Positions 55,313 through 64,000 of a DNA stretch of 64,000 nucleotides are shown in pieces. The DNA comes from Thermomonas sp. S9 (lineage in GTDB: Bacteria; Pseudomonadota; Gammaproteobacteria; Xanthomonadales; Xanthomonadaceae). Where the stretch lies: assembly GCF_024704365.1 (NCBI RefSeq), contig NZ_JAJDFY010000001.1:2585001-2649000 (forward strand). The letters are read 5' to 3'. Below the pieces are notes generated by a model. The model saw nothing but the letters and a program-made list of their open reading frames with translations, was not told where the DNA came from and did not search any database. The translations under genes and the position numbers were made by a program. Each line of letters opens with the position of its first letter. Position 1 is the stretch's first letter.

Positions 55313-55627
55313 TCAGATGGCCTCGCCGCTGGAGCGGAACACGCGGATGCGCTTTCCATTCTCCAGCACCTTGGTGGCAACGCGCTCGCCCTTGCCCGTC
55401 GCCGGGTTGTAGAGCATCACGTTGGAAATGTGGATCGACGCCTCACGCTCGACCACACCGCCGGACTGGCCGGCCTGCGGGTTGGGCTTGGTGTGACGCT
55501 TGACCAGGTTCAGGTTGGCAACGTACACGCGCTCGCCTTCCACGCGCAGCACTTCGCCGGTCTGGCCCTTGATCTTCTTGTTGCCGGTGGTGATCACCAC
55601 CTGGTCGCCCTTGCGGATACGGTTCAT
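55313..55627 (-). CDS. rplX: 50S ribosomal protein L24
   Basis: 104-residue L24, an early assembly initiator with a KOW motif: [49 protein letters not shown]. Seventeen bases after rplN; one base before rplE. Confidence 0.97.
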   Translation of the reverse strand: MNRIRKGDQVVITTGNKKIKGQTGEVLRVEGERVYVANLNLVKRHTKPNPQAGQSGGVVEREASIHISNVMLYNPATGKGERVATKVLENGKRIRVFRSSGEAI

Positions 55628-55644
55628 GTTCTTCCTTCCTCCGC

Positions 55645-56013
55645 TCAGAGCACTTCGGGCGCGAGCGAGACGATCTTCATGAACTTCTCGGAGCGCAGCT
55701 CGCGGGTCACGGGCCCGAAGATGCGGGTGCCGATCGGCTCATGCTTGTTGTTCAGCAGCACCGCAGCGTTGCCGTCGAAGCGGATCAGCGAGCCGTCGGG
55801 ACGGCGCACGCCCTTGCGGGTGCGCACCACCACGGCGTCGTATACGTCGCCCTTCTTCACTTTGCCGCGCGGAATGGCGTCCTTCACCGACACCTTGATG
55901 ATGTCGCCGATGCCGGCATAGCGGCGCTTGGAACCGCCCAGCACCTTGATGCACATCAGTTCCTTGGCACCCGAGTTGTCGGCAACGTCGAGAAAGCTCT
56001 GCATCTGGATCAT
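55645..56013 (-). CDS. rplN: 50S ribosomal protein L14
   Basis: 122-residue L14; begins [27 protein letters not shown] and contains [38 protein letters not shown]. Part of intersubunit bridge B8 region. First gene of the classical spc operon segment, 15 bases after rpsQ. Confidence 0.97.
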   Translation of the reverse strand: MIQMQSFLDVADNSGAKELMCIKVLGGSKRRYAGIGDIIKVSVKDAIPRGKVKKGDVYDAVVVRTRKGVRRPDGSLIRFDGNAAVLLNNKHEPIGTRIFGPVTRELRSEKFMKIVSLAPEVL

Positions 56014-56028
56014 GGCTGTCTCTCCTGC

Positions 56029-56292
56029 TTACTCGGCGGCACGGGTGATGATTTCCACCACGCGCCAGTTCTTGGTCTTGGACATCGGCGCGCATTCGGC
56101 CACGCGCACCACGTCACCCTCGTTGCACGAGTTCTCGGCGTCGTGGGCGTGCAGCTTGGTCGAGCGGCGGATGTACTTGCCGTACAGCGCATGCTTGACC
56201 TGGCGCTCGACGAGCACCGTCACGGTCTTGTCCATCTTGTTGCTGACCACGCGGCCTTCGACCGTGTGCAGCTTCTTGGTTTGTTCGGTCAT
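56029..56292 (-). CDS. rpsQ: 30S ribosomal protein S17
   Basis: 87-residue S17, an OB-fold primary 16S binder. Contains [46 protein letters not shown]. Twelve bases after rpmC. Confidence 0.97.
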   Translation of the reverse strand: MTEQTKKLHTVEGRVVSNKMDKTVTVLVERQVKHALYGKYIRRSTKLHAHDAENSCNEGDVVRVAECAPMSKTKNWRVVEIITRAAE

Positions 56293-56304
56293 GGCGCCCG
56301 TTCC

Positions 56305-56496
56305 TTACTTCATCTGGCCAAGCAGCGTGTTGACGCGAGCGATCTCGCGGCGCACGCGGCGGGGCTCATGGGTCTTGGACGGAGGCAGCTGGCCAGTGGC
56401 CTTCTGCATGCGCAGCGCGAAGCGCTCCTTCTGCAGCTCGACCAGGTGGGCCTTCAGTTCGTCCGCCGACTTCTGACGCAGTTGCTTGAGTTCCAT
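56305..56496 (-). CDS. rpmC: 50S ribosomal protein L29
   Basis: 63-residue two-helix L29 near the exit tunnel: [37 protein letters not shown]. Its ATG overlaps the rplP stop by one base (shared A). Confidence 0.96.
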   Translation of the reverse strand: MELKQLRQKSADELKAHLVELQKERFALRMQKATGQLPPSKTHEPRRVRREIARVNTLLGQMK

Positions 56497-56909
56497 CAGC
56501 GCACCGTCCGGGTCACGAATTGGGTGGTGACCGAGAGCTTGGCCGCGGCCAGGCGGAACGCCTCGCGCGCCACCTCCTCGCTCACGCCCTCGATTTCATA
56601 GATCATGCGACCGGGTTGCACCAGCGCCACCCAGTACTCCACGTTGCCCTTACCGGCGCCCATACGGACTTCGATCGGCTTCTTGGTGATCGGCTTGTCG
56701 GGGAACACCCGGATCCACATCTTGCCGCCGCGCTTGACGTAGCGGCTGATGGAACGCCGGGCGGCCTCGATCTGGCGCGCCGTGAGCTGGCCGTGGGCGG
56801 TCGCCTTCAGGCCGTACTCGCCGAAGCTGACGGCGTTGCCGCTCCAGCTCAGGCCCTCGTTGCGGCCCTTGTGGACCTTGCGGTATTTGGTTCGCTTGGG
56901 TTGCAGCAT
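56496..56909 (-). CDS. rplP: 50S ribosomal protein L16
   Basis: 137-residue L16, essential for A-site tRNA binding. Begins [25 protein letters not shown]; contains [50 protein letters not shown]. Three bases after rpsC, overlaps rpmC by one base. Confidence 0.97.
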   Translation of the reverse strand: MLQPKRTKYRKVHKGRNEGLSWSGNAVSFGEYGLKATAHGQLTARQIEAARRSISRYVKRGGKMWIRVFPDKPITKKPIEVRMGAGKGNVEYWVALVQPGRMIYEIEGVSEEVAREAFRLAAAKLSVTTQFVTRTVR

Positions 56910-56912
56910 GGT

Positions 56913-57671
56913 TTATTCCCTCGCTTCGCCGCGCTCGGCGCGGTCGCCACGGTCACGACGCGGACCGCGCGGACGCTCGCGGTCACCACGGTCGCCGCGC
57001 GGCGCCGGGCTATCGTCCTGCTTTTCCTGGCCGATCTGGCTGAAATCGAAGATTTCGCCCTTGTAGACCCACACCTTGATGCCGATGATGCCGTAGGTGG
57101 TCTTCGCCTCGGCGAAGCCGTAGTCGATGTCGGCGCGCAGGGTGTGCAGCGGCACGCGACCTTCGCGGTACCACTCGGAACGCGCGATCTCGGCGCCGTT
57201 CAGGCGCCCGGCCACGTTGACCTTGATGCCCAGCGCGCCCAGGCGCATCGCATTGCCGACCGCACGCTTCATGGCGCGGCGGAACATGATGCGGCGCTCC
57301 AGCTGCTGCGCAATGGACTCGGCCACCAACTGCGCGTCGAGCTCCGGCTTGCGGACCTCGGTGACGTTGATGTGCGCCGGCACGCCGAGCACATCGGACA
57401 CTTCCTTGCGCAGCTTCTCGATGTCCTCGCCGCGCTTGCCGATCACCACGCCCGGGCGGGCGGTGTGGATGGTGACGCGGGCGTTGTTGGCCGGACGCTC
57501 GATCAGGATCTTGCTGATGCCGGCCTGCGCCAGCTTCTTGCGCAGCATGTCGCGGACCTTGAGGTCGCCCGACAGGAACTCGGCGAACTGTTTCTTGCCG
57601 GCATACCACTTGGAGTTCCAGTCCTTGGCGATGCCCAGGCGGATGCCGATCGGATTGACTTTGTGACCCAT
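56913..57671 (-). CDS. rpsC: 30S ribosomal protein S3 with R/G/D-rich tail
   Basis: 252-residue S3. KH domain ([31 protein letters not shown]) and C-terminal domain ([40 protein letters not shown]) are standard. The last 45 residues, after [16 protein letters not shown], are made of short Arg, Gly, Asp and Glu repeats ([12 protein letters not shown] and similar), an extension not in E. coli S3. Start at 57671, one base after the rplV stop. Confidence 0.96.
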   Translation of the reverse strand: MGHKVNPIGIRLGIAKDWNSKWYAGKKQFAEFLSGDLKVRDMLRKKLAQAGISKILIERPANNARVTIHTARPGVVIGKRGEDIEKLRKEVSDVLGVPAHINVTEVRKPELDAQLVAESIAQQLERRIMFRRAMKRAVGNAMRLGALGIKVNVAGRLNGAEIARSEWYREGRVPLHTLRADIDYGFAEAKTTYGIIGIKVWVYKGEIFDFSQIGQEKQDDSPAPRGDRGDRERPRGPRRDRGDRAERGEARE

Positions 57672-57672
57672 A

Positions 57673-58008
57673 TTAGTTGCCCTCGCCCACGACCACGGTG
57701 ATGTGGCTGGTGCGCTTGGTGATGCGCGTGCCACGGCCCTTCGCACGCGCCATGAAGCGCTTCAACGCCGGACCTTCATCGACCATGATGGTCTTGACCT
57801 TCAGCGCATCCGCATCGGCCCCGACGTTGTTCTCGGCGTTGGAGGCGGCAGAGAACACGACCTTGTAGATCATGCCGGCGGCCTTCTTGTCCGAGAACTT
57901 CAGCAGGTCGAGCGCGCGCGCCACGGGCAGGCCGCGCACCTGGTCGGCGACCAGGCGGGCCTTCTGCGGGGAGATGCGCGCGGTGCGCAGGATTGCCTTC
58001 GCTTCCAT
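57673..58008 (-). CDS. rplV: 50S ribosomal protein L22
   Basis: 111-residue L22 whose beta-hairpin lines the exit tunnel ([21 protein letters not shown]). Start chosen at the second ATG (58008, [26 protein letters not shown]) because AAGGAG directly abuts the first ATG and is six bases from the second. Ten bases after rpsS. Confidence 0.96.
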   Translation of the reverse strand: MEAKAILRTARISPQKARLVADQVRGLPVARALDLLKFSDKKAAGMIYKVVFSAASNAENNVGADADALKVKTIMVDEGPALKRFMARAKGRGTRITKRTSHITVVVGEGN

Positions 58009-58018
58009 CGTCATCTCC

Positions 58019-58285
58019 TTACTTCGACTTCTTGTCGCCGCCATGACCCTTGAACGTGCGGGTCACGGCGAATTCGCCAAGCTTGTGGCCAACCATGTTT
58101 TCGTTGACCAGCACCGGGATGTGGTTCTTGCCGTTGTGCACGGCGATGGTGAACCCGATCATTTCCGGCAGGATCGTGGAACGACGCGACCAGGTCTTGA
58201 TCGGCTTCTTGCTGCTGCCCGCGGCCTCCACCTTCTTCTGCAGGTGGTGGTCGATGAACGGGCCTTTCTTGAGTGAACGTGCCAT
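58019..58285 (-). CDS. rpsS: 30S ribosomal protein S19
   Basis: 88-residue S19 of the 30S head: [62 protein letters not shown]. Six bases after rplB. Confidence 0.97.
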   Translation of the reverse strand: MARSLKKGPFIDHHLQKKVEAAGSSKKPIKTWSRRSTILPEMIGFTIAVHNGKNHIPVLVNENMVGHKLGEFAVTRTFKGHGGDKKSK

Positions 58286-58291
58286 TGCCGA

Positions 58292-59119
58292 TTAGCTCCT
58301 GCGGTCGCGCACGATGAACTGCTGGGTGCGCTTGTTCTTGCGGGTCTTGTACCCCTTGGTCGGCACGCCCCAGGGCGTGACCGGGTGCGGGTTGCCCTGG
58401 CCGGCCTTGGCCTCGCCACCACCGTGCGGGTGATCGACCGGGTTCATGGCCGCACCGCGAACGGTCGGGCGCACGCCGCGCCAGCGCTTGGCGCCGGCCT
58501 TGCCCAGCTTCTCCAGGCCGTGCTCGTCGTTGCCGACCTCGCCGATGGTGGCGCGGCACTCGGCCGGCACCTTGCGCATCTCGCCGGAACGCAGGCGCAG
58601 GGTGGCGTAGACGCCTTCACGGGCGACCAGTTGCACGCCGGCACCGGCGGCACGGGCGAGCTGCGCGCCCTTGCCGGGCTTCATCTCGATGCAGTGCACG
58701 GTGGAACCGACCGGGATGTTGCGCAGCGGCAGGGTGTTGCCGGCCTTGATCGGCACATCGCGGCCAGACATCACCTGATCGCCCGCCTTCAACCCCTTGG
58801 GCGCGATGATGTAGCGGCGCTCACCATCGGCGTAGCACAGCAGCGCGATGTGCGCGGTTCGGTTGGGATCGTACTCGATGCGCTCGACGCGGGCGGGGAT
58901 GCCCTCCTTGTCGCGCTTGAAATCGATGATGCGGTAGTGCTGCTTGTGGCCACCGCCGATGTGGCGGGTGGTGATGCGGCCGTGGTGGTTGCGGCCACCG
59001 GTCTTGCCCTGCTTCTCCACCAGCGCGGCGTACGGCGCACCCTTGTGCAGATCGGGCGTCACCACGCGGACCGCACTGCGGCGGCCGGCGGAGGTGGGCT
59101 TGAATGTCATCAATGCCAT
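58292..59119 (-). CDS. rplB: 50S ribosomal protein L2
   Basis: 275-residue L2 near the peptidyl transferase centre. Start at 59119 ([20 protein letters not shown]). The essential His region is intact in [28 protein letters not shown]; ends [21 protein letters not shown]. Eleven bases after rplW. Confidence 0.97.
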   Translation of the reverse strand: MALMTFKPTSAGRRSAVRVVTPDLHKGAPYAALVEKQGKTGGRNHHGRITTRHIGGGHKQHYRIIDFKRDKEGIPARVERIEYDPNRTAHIALLCYADGERRYIIAPKGLKAGDQVMSGRDVPIKAGNTLPLRNIPVGSTVHCIEMKPGKGAQLARAAGAGVQLVAREGVYATLRLRSGEMRKVPAECRATIGEVGNDEHGLEKLGKAGAKRWRGVRPTVRGAAMNPVDHPHGGGEAKAGQGNPHPVTPWGVPTKGYKTRKNKRTQQFIVRDRRS

Positions 59120-59130
59120 GGACTTGTTCC

Positions 59131-59427
59131 TCAGGCCGAGACGGTCATGACGTCGATCGCCTGGCCCTCGGCCAGGGTGACGTACGCCTTGCGCCAATCG
59201 CCGCGGCGGCCCTGGCGGAACTTGAAGGACTTGGACTTACCCTTCACGTTCACCACGTTCACCGCCTCGACCTTGACGTCGAAAATCTTCTCGACCGCGG
59301 CCTTCACGTCGGCCTTGGTCGCGGTCTTGGCGACCTCGAAGACGTATTGGTTGGAGACTTCCTGCAGGCGCGCAGTCTTTTCGGACACGCGCGGCGCACG
59401 GATCACTTCGTACAGATTGGCGCTCAT
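59131..59427 (-). CDS. rplW: 50S ribosomal protein L23
   Basis: 98-residue L23, docking site for trigger factor and SRP at the tunnel exit. Begins [21 protein letters not shown]; contains [35 protein letters not shown]. Its ATG overlaps the rplD stop (ATGA), and AGGAG lies within the rplD end. Confidence 0.97.
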   Translation of the reverse strand: MSANLYEVIRAPRVSEKTARLQEVSNQYVFEVAKTATKADVKAAVEKIFDVKVEAVNVVNVKGKSKSFKFRQGRRGDWRKAYVTLAEGQAIDVMTVSA

Positions 59428-60026
59428 GCCAGCCACTCCTCGATCTTCTTCACCGCATTGGTGGTGACCACCACGGTGTCGGCGCCGACCAGCGCAACCG
59501 GATCCAGACCCTGCACGTCGCGCACCTGCACGTACGGCAGGTTGCGGGCGGACAGGTACAGGTTGTCGGTCGCTTCCTCGGTCACGATCAGCGGACGCTT
59601 GCCCGCCTTCAGGTCGGCCAGCTTGGCCACCAGGCCCTTGGTCTTCGGCGCATCCACGTCGAAGGCCTCGACCACGGTGATGCGGCCCTGGCGGTTCAGC
59701 TCGGACAGGATCGCGGCCATCGCCGCGCGGTACATCTTGCGGTTCACCTTCTGCGCGAAGTTGCGCGGCTTGGCCGCGAAGGTGACACCACCACCGACGA
59801 AGATCGGCGCGGTCAGGGCGCCATGACGGGCGCCGCCGCCCTTCTGCTTTTTCGATTTCTTGGTGGTGCCGTGGACTTCCGAACGGGTCTTCTGCGCCTT
59901 GGTGCCCGCGCGCGCCGCATTGCGGTAAGCAACAACGACCTGATGCACAAGGTCTTCGTTGAACGCGCGATCGAACACCGCGTCAGACACGGCCAGCTTG
60001 CTACCGCCGTTGATATTCAGTTCCAT
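59424..60026 (-). CDS. rplD: 50S ribosomal protein L4
   Basis: 200-residue L4 with the tunnel-lining loop ([41 protein letters not shown]). In E. coli L4 also represses the S10 operon by causing termination and blocking translation at its leader. Start at 60026, two bases after the rplC stop; end overlaps rplW. Confidence 0.97.
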   Translation of the reverse strand: MELNINGGSKLAVSDAVFDRAFNEDLVHQVVVAYRNAARAGTKAQKTRSEVHGTTKKSKKQKGGGARHGALTAPIFVGGGVTFAAKPRNFAQKVNRKMYRAAMAAILSELNRQGRITVVEAFDVDAPKTKGLVAKLADLKAGKRPLIVTEEATDNLYLSARNLPYVQVRDVQGLDPVALVGADTVVVTTNAVKKIEEWLA

Positions 60027-60028
60027 GA

Positions 60029-60685
60029 TCAGACTCCCTTGCTCGTCGGGCGCACGATCACGTCGCCACCCGGCGCACCGGGAACCGCGCCACGCACGGC
60101 GATCAGGCCACGCTCGGCATCCACCTTCACCACCTGCAGCCCCTGGGTGGTCTGGGTGACATGGCCCATATGGCCGGCCATCTTCTTGCCCGGGAACACG
60201 CGGCCCGGGGTCTGGCGCTGACCGATCGAGCCCGGCGCGCGGTGCGACAGCGAGTTGCCGTGGGTCGCGTCGCCCATGGTGAAGTTCCAGCGCTTGATCG
60301 TGCCCTGGAAGCCCTTGCCCTTGGTAACGCCCTGGACGTCGACCGTCTGGCCGACCTCGAAGATGTCGGCCTTGATCTCGCCGCCCACTTCGAAGCCACC
60401 GATCTGGTCGGCCTCCACGCGCAGCTCCCACAGCCCGCGCCCGGCTTCCACCCTGGCCTTGGCCAGATGGCCGGCGGCCGGCTTGCTGAGCAGGCTGGCG
60501 CGCTTGACGCCGGCGGTGACCTGCACGGCGCTGTAGCCGTCGGTCTCCACGGTCTTGATCTGGGTGATGCGGTTCGGCGTGGCCTCGATCAGGGTCACCG
60601 GCACAGACTTGCCGTCCTCGGTGAACATGCGGCTCATGCCGGCCTTGCGACCGACGATGCCGAGCGAATACTTCTTCGCGCTCAT
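60029..60685 (-). CDS. rplC: 50S ribosomal protein L3
   Basis: 218-residue L3. Begins [31 protein letters not shown]; contains the PTC-reaching loop [27 protein letters not shown] with the Gln that is methylated in relatives. Eleven bases after rpsJ. Confidence 0.97.
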   Translation of the reverse strand: MSAKKYSLGIVGRKAGMSRMFTEDGKSVPVTLIEATPNRITQIKTVETDGYSAVQVTAGVKRASLLSKPAAGHLAKARVEAGRGLWELRVEADQIGGFEVGGEIKADIFEVGQTVDVQGVTKGKGFQGTIKRWNFTMGDATHGNSLSHRAPGSIGQRQTPGRVFPGKKMAGHMGHVTQTTQGLQVVKVDAERGLIAVRGAVPGAPGGDVIVRPTSKGV

Positions 60686-60696
60686 TCGTGGCCTCC

Positions 60697-61008
<312 letters not shown>

Positions 61009-61301
61009 GGGAGGAATGCCTCGTGTCTAAAGAGCGTCAGGCGTGGCGGCGTCATGTGCGCCACGCCCCGTGAATACGACAGGTACCACTGCGTCCTGCC
61101 CAGCCCGCCAAGCGACAGGCCATCGTCCAACCAGGCAAGGAGGTTTCCATGAACGCGCCGAAAGGCCCCGCCGATATGCCCCGGACATTTCCGGGGCGGA
61201 CGAGGCCTTGCCACGCGACATCTCCCTGTCTGGCGAACACGAGGCGCGTCCTGCACCTCATTTCGCTCCCCTCCGCAACTCACATTGCGCAAGGGTCTTG
61301 C

Positions 61302-61331
61302 ATTCTAACGGAAGAAATCAGAGCTGTGCAA
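61302..61331 (-). promoter_or_regulatory. Sigma-70-type promoter of the S10 operon
   Basis: On the minus strand TTGCAC (61331-61326) and TAGAAT (61307-61302) are separated by 18 bases; each matches four or five of six consensus positions. This is the best promoter-like sequence in the window and lies about 294 bases before the rpsJ ATG. Confidence 0.65.
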
Positions 61332-61340
61332 GCCCTGATT
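61316..61340 (-). terminator. Hairpin overlapping the S10 promoter, possible tuf terminator
   Basis: As minus-strand RNA, AAUCAGGGCU pairs with AGCUCUGAUU (ten pairs with one G-U) around a five-base loop, followed by UCUUCC. It lies 114 bases past the tuf stop and its loop contains the -35 hexamer of the S10 promoter. Confidence 0.5.
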
Positions 61341-61453
61341 CTGCTTTTCAAGCCCGCGCCCACCGGGAACCACGGGGCTGAACACCCCGGATCCCGGCAT
61401 GCGCGAGGATGACGCTCGGGCCAGCCGCACGCCGGAGCGCGCGGGGCATCGCG

Positions 61454-62644
<1,191 letters not shown>

Positions 62645-62740
62645 GGTTTGAAACTCCGAAAATTGGGGATTGGAAACTGGAAATGCGAACCCGGATGCCG
62701 GAAGCACGCGCTGCGGCTCCCGGCTGCCGGACGGCGACCC

Positions 62741-64000
62741 TTACGCCTTCTTGATCACCGCCTCGGCGATGTTGTTCGGCGCTTCCTCGTAGTGGTCGAA
62801 CTCCATCGAGAAGGTCGCGCGCCCCTGCGTCATCGAACGCAGCGAAGTGGCGTAGCCGAACATTTCGCCCAGCGGGATCATCGCGTTGATGATCTTGCCC
62901 GAGGGGCTGTCGTCCTGGCCCTGGAGCACGCCGCGGCGGCGACTCACGTCGCCCATCACGTCGCCCAGGTAGTCCTCCGGACTGACGATCTCGACCTTCA
63001 TGATCGGCTCCAGCAGGACCGGATCGGCCTTGCGGAAGCCTTCCTTGAAGGCCATCGACGCGGCGAGCTTGAACGCCATTTCCGACGAGTCGACGTCATG
63101 GTACGAGCCGAACACCAGCTTCACCTTGACGCCCACCACCGGGTAGCCGGCCAGCGGGCCGCTGGTGATGGTCTCGCGGATGCCCTTCTCGACCGCCGGG
63201 ATGAATTCCTTCGGAATCACGCCGCCGGTGATCTCGTTGATGAACAGGAAGTCGTTCCTGGTGTCCGGGTTGGCCTTGTCCTCGGCGGTCATCGGCGACA
63301 GCTCGATCACCACGTGGCCGTACTGGCCCTTGCCGCCCGACTGCTTGGCGTGCTTGTAGTCGCTCTTCACATCGGACTTGCGGATGGTCTCACGGTAGGC
63401 CACCTGCGGCTTGCCGACGTTGGCTTCTACGCCGAACTCGCGCTTCATGCGGTCGACGATGATGTCCAGATGCAGCTCGCCCATGCCGGCGATGATGGTC
63501 TGGCCGGACTCCTCGTCGGTGCGCACGCGGAAGGAAGGGTCTTCCTGCGCCAGGCGGCTCAGGGCGTTGCCCATCTTCTCCTGGTCGGACTTGGTCTTCG
63601 GCTCGACCGCCATCGAGATCACCGGCTCCGGGAAGCTCATGCGCTCGAGCACGATCGGGGCGTCGAGGGCGCACAGCGTATCGCCGGTGGTGACGTCCTT
63701 CAGACCTACCGCAGCCGCGATGTCGCCCGCCAGCACTTCCTTGATCTCATCACGCTGATTGGAGTGCATCTGCAGCAGGCGCCCGATGCGCTCCTTCTTG
63801 CCCTTGACCGAGTTCAGCACCTGGTCGCCGGCGTTGAGCATGCCGGAGTAGACGCGGAAGAAGGTCAGCGAACCCACGAACGGGTCGGTCATGATCTTGA
63901 ACGCCAGCGCCGAGAACGGGGCCTTGTCGCTGGACTCGCGGCTCAGCTCCTTGGTCTCGTCGTCCACGTCCACGCCCTTCACCGGCGGCACGTCCACCGG
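62741..64000 (-). CDS. fusA: Elongation factor G, N-terminal part outside window
   Basis: The visible 420 codons cover roughly domains II to V of EF-G, which drives translocation. They begin in [25 protein letters not shown] and include [17 protein letters not shown] (domain II), [19 protein letters not shown] (domain III), [18 protein letters not shown] (domain IV) and [25 protein letters not shown] (domain V), ending AEAVIKKA. The GTPase domain and start lie beyond the right edge. Upstream of tuf in a str-type operon. Confidence 0.97.
   Translation of the reverse strand, partial: PVDVPPVKGVDVDDETKELSRESSDKAPFSALAFKIMTDPFVGSLTFFRVYSGMLNAGDQVLNSVKGKKERIGRLLQMHSNQRDEIKEVLAGDIAAAVGLKDVTTGDTLCALDAPIVLERMSFPEPVISMAVEPKTKSDQEKMGNALSRLAQEDPSFRVRTDEESGQTIIAGMGELHLDIIVDRMKREFGVEANVGKPQVAYRETIRKSDVKSDYKHAKQSGGKGQYGHVVIELSPMTAEDKANPDTRNDFLFINEITGGVIPKEFIPAVEKGIRETITSGPLAGYPVVGVKVKLVFGSYHDVDSSEMAFKLAASMAFKEGFRKADPVLLEPIMKVEIVSPEDYLGDVMGDVSRRRGVLQGQDDSPSGKIINAMIPLGEMFGYATSLRSMTQGRATFSMEFDHYEEAPNNIAEAVIKKA

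Larger units (their letters stand above)
61009..61453 (-). other. 445-base tuf-rpsJ intergenic region, S10 operon leader
   Basis: No gene. From the left it holds an 8-bp hairpin (GCGTGGCG 61041-61048 / CGCCACGC 61059-61066), a 7-bp CCCCGGA/TCCGGGG hairpin at 61179-61196, a promoter at 61302-61331 and a terminator-like hairpin at 61316-61340. The expected transcript would have a leader of about 290 bases before rpsJ, longer than the 172-base E. coli S10 leader on which L4 acts. The fold cannot be modelled by eye. Confidence 0.6.

Noticed and set aside
61043..61381. Short plus-strand frame in the S10 leader (start near 61149)
   Set aside because: Has an AGGAGG-like sequence before the ATG but no conserved features, and opposes the leader transcript; probably chance.

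Overview
The window is a stretch of a high-GC (about two thirds G+C by eye) gammaproteobacterial chromosome. The gene set and order fit the Lysobacteraceae/Xanthomonadaceae (Lysobacter, Luteimonas, Thermomonas or Pseudoxanthomonas type): a class II DAHP synthase, tandem S46 peptidases, a THX-like mini protein, gltX-zur, folC-dedD-purF, and the order fusA-tuf-S10-spc-alpha operons with secY followed by rpsM and no rpmJ between them. The genus is inferred from remembered gene content, not from a search.

Layout. Positions 1-16400 hold metabolic and envelope genes: the end of dbpA, a secreted/membrane hypothetical, a cupin - DsbA-like - hutU chain joined by ATGA overlaps, a lipoprotein phosphodiesterase, hutG and hutI facing apart, an M19 dipeptidase, a THX-like protein, a zinc cluster (MerC-like protein, ZnuD-like receptor, zur), gltX, lpxH and a DUF455 ferritin-like protein. 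Positions 16400-30700 hold a composite inverted repeat, purF, dedD, folC, a histidine phosphatase, two tandem S46 peptidases, tdh and kbl (separated by a second structured repeat), a pseudouridine synthase, a small secreted protein and an OmpA-family porin. Positions 30700-46700 hold fadH, a SleB-type hydrolase, a K+ channel-like protein, prpC and prpB, a diguanylate cyclase, mdh, an aminotransferase, a cyclophilin, typA/bipA, a DUF2127 protein, an amidase, a DAHP synthase and dsbB. Positions 46750-64000 are the translation locus on the minus strand, from rplQ up to fusA, which runs off the right edge.

How the genes work together: hutU/hutI/hutG are three of the four core histidine-degradation steps (hutH is not in the window). 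tdh/kbl convert threonine to glycine and acetyl-CoA. prpB/prpC are methylcitrate-cycle enzymes. ZnuD, the MerC-like protein and Zur form a likely zinc-homeostasis group, with a dyad-symmetric AT-rich site in the shared promoter region.

The most striking feature is technical or evolutionary. At least fourteen otherwise well-conserved genes, including rpoA, gltX and folC, carry single-base indels or one in-frame stop. Several lesions are in homopolymer or GC-repeat tracts, and four hit the same 7-mer (CAGCCAG). Because essential genes are affected, sequence error is the simplest explanation. I therefore annotate these loci as full-length genes with a marked lesion. I saw no CRISPR array, prophage, transposase, tRNA or rRNA gene, and no convincing new multi-gene system; the best leads are the two structured repeats, the zinc cluster and the lesion pattern.
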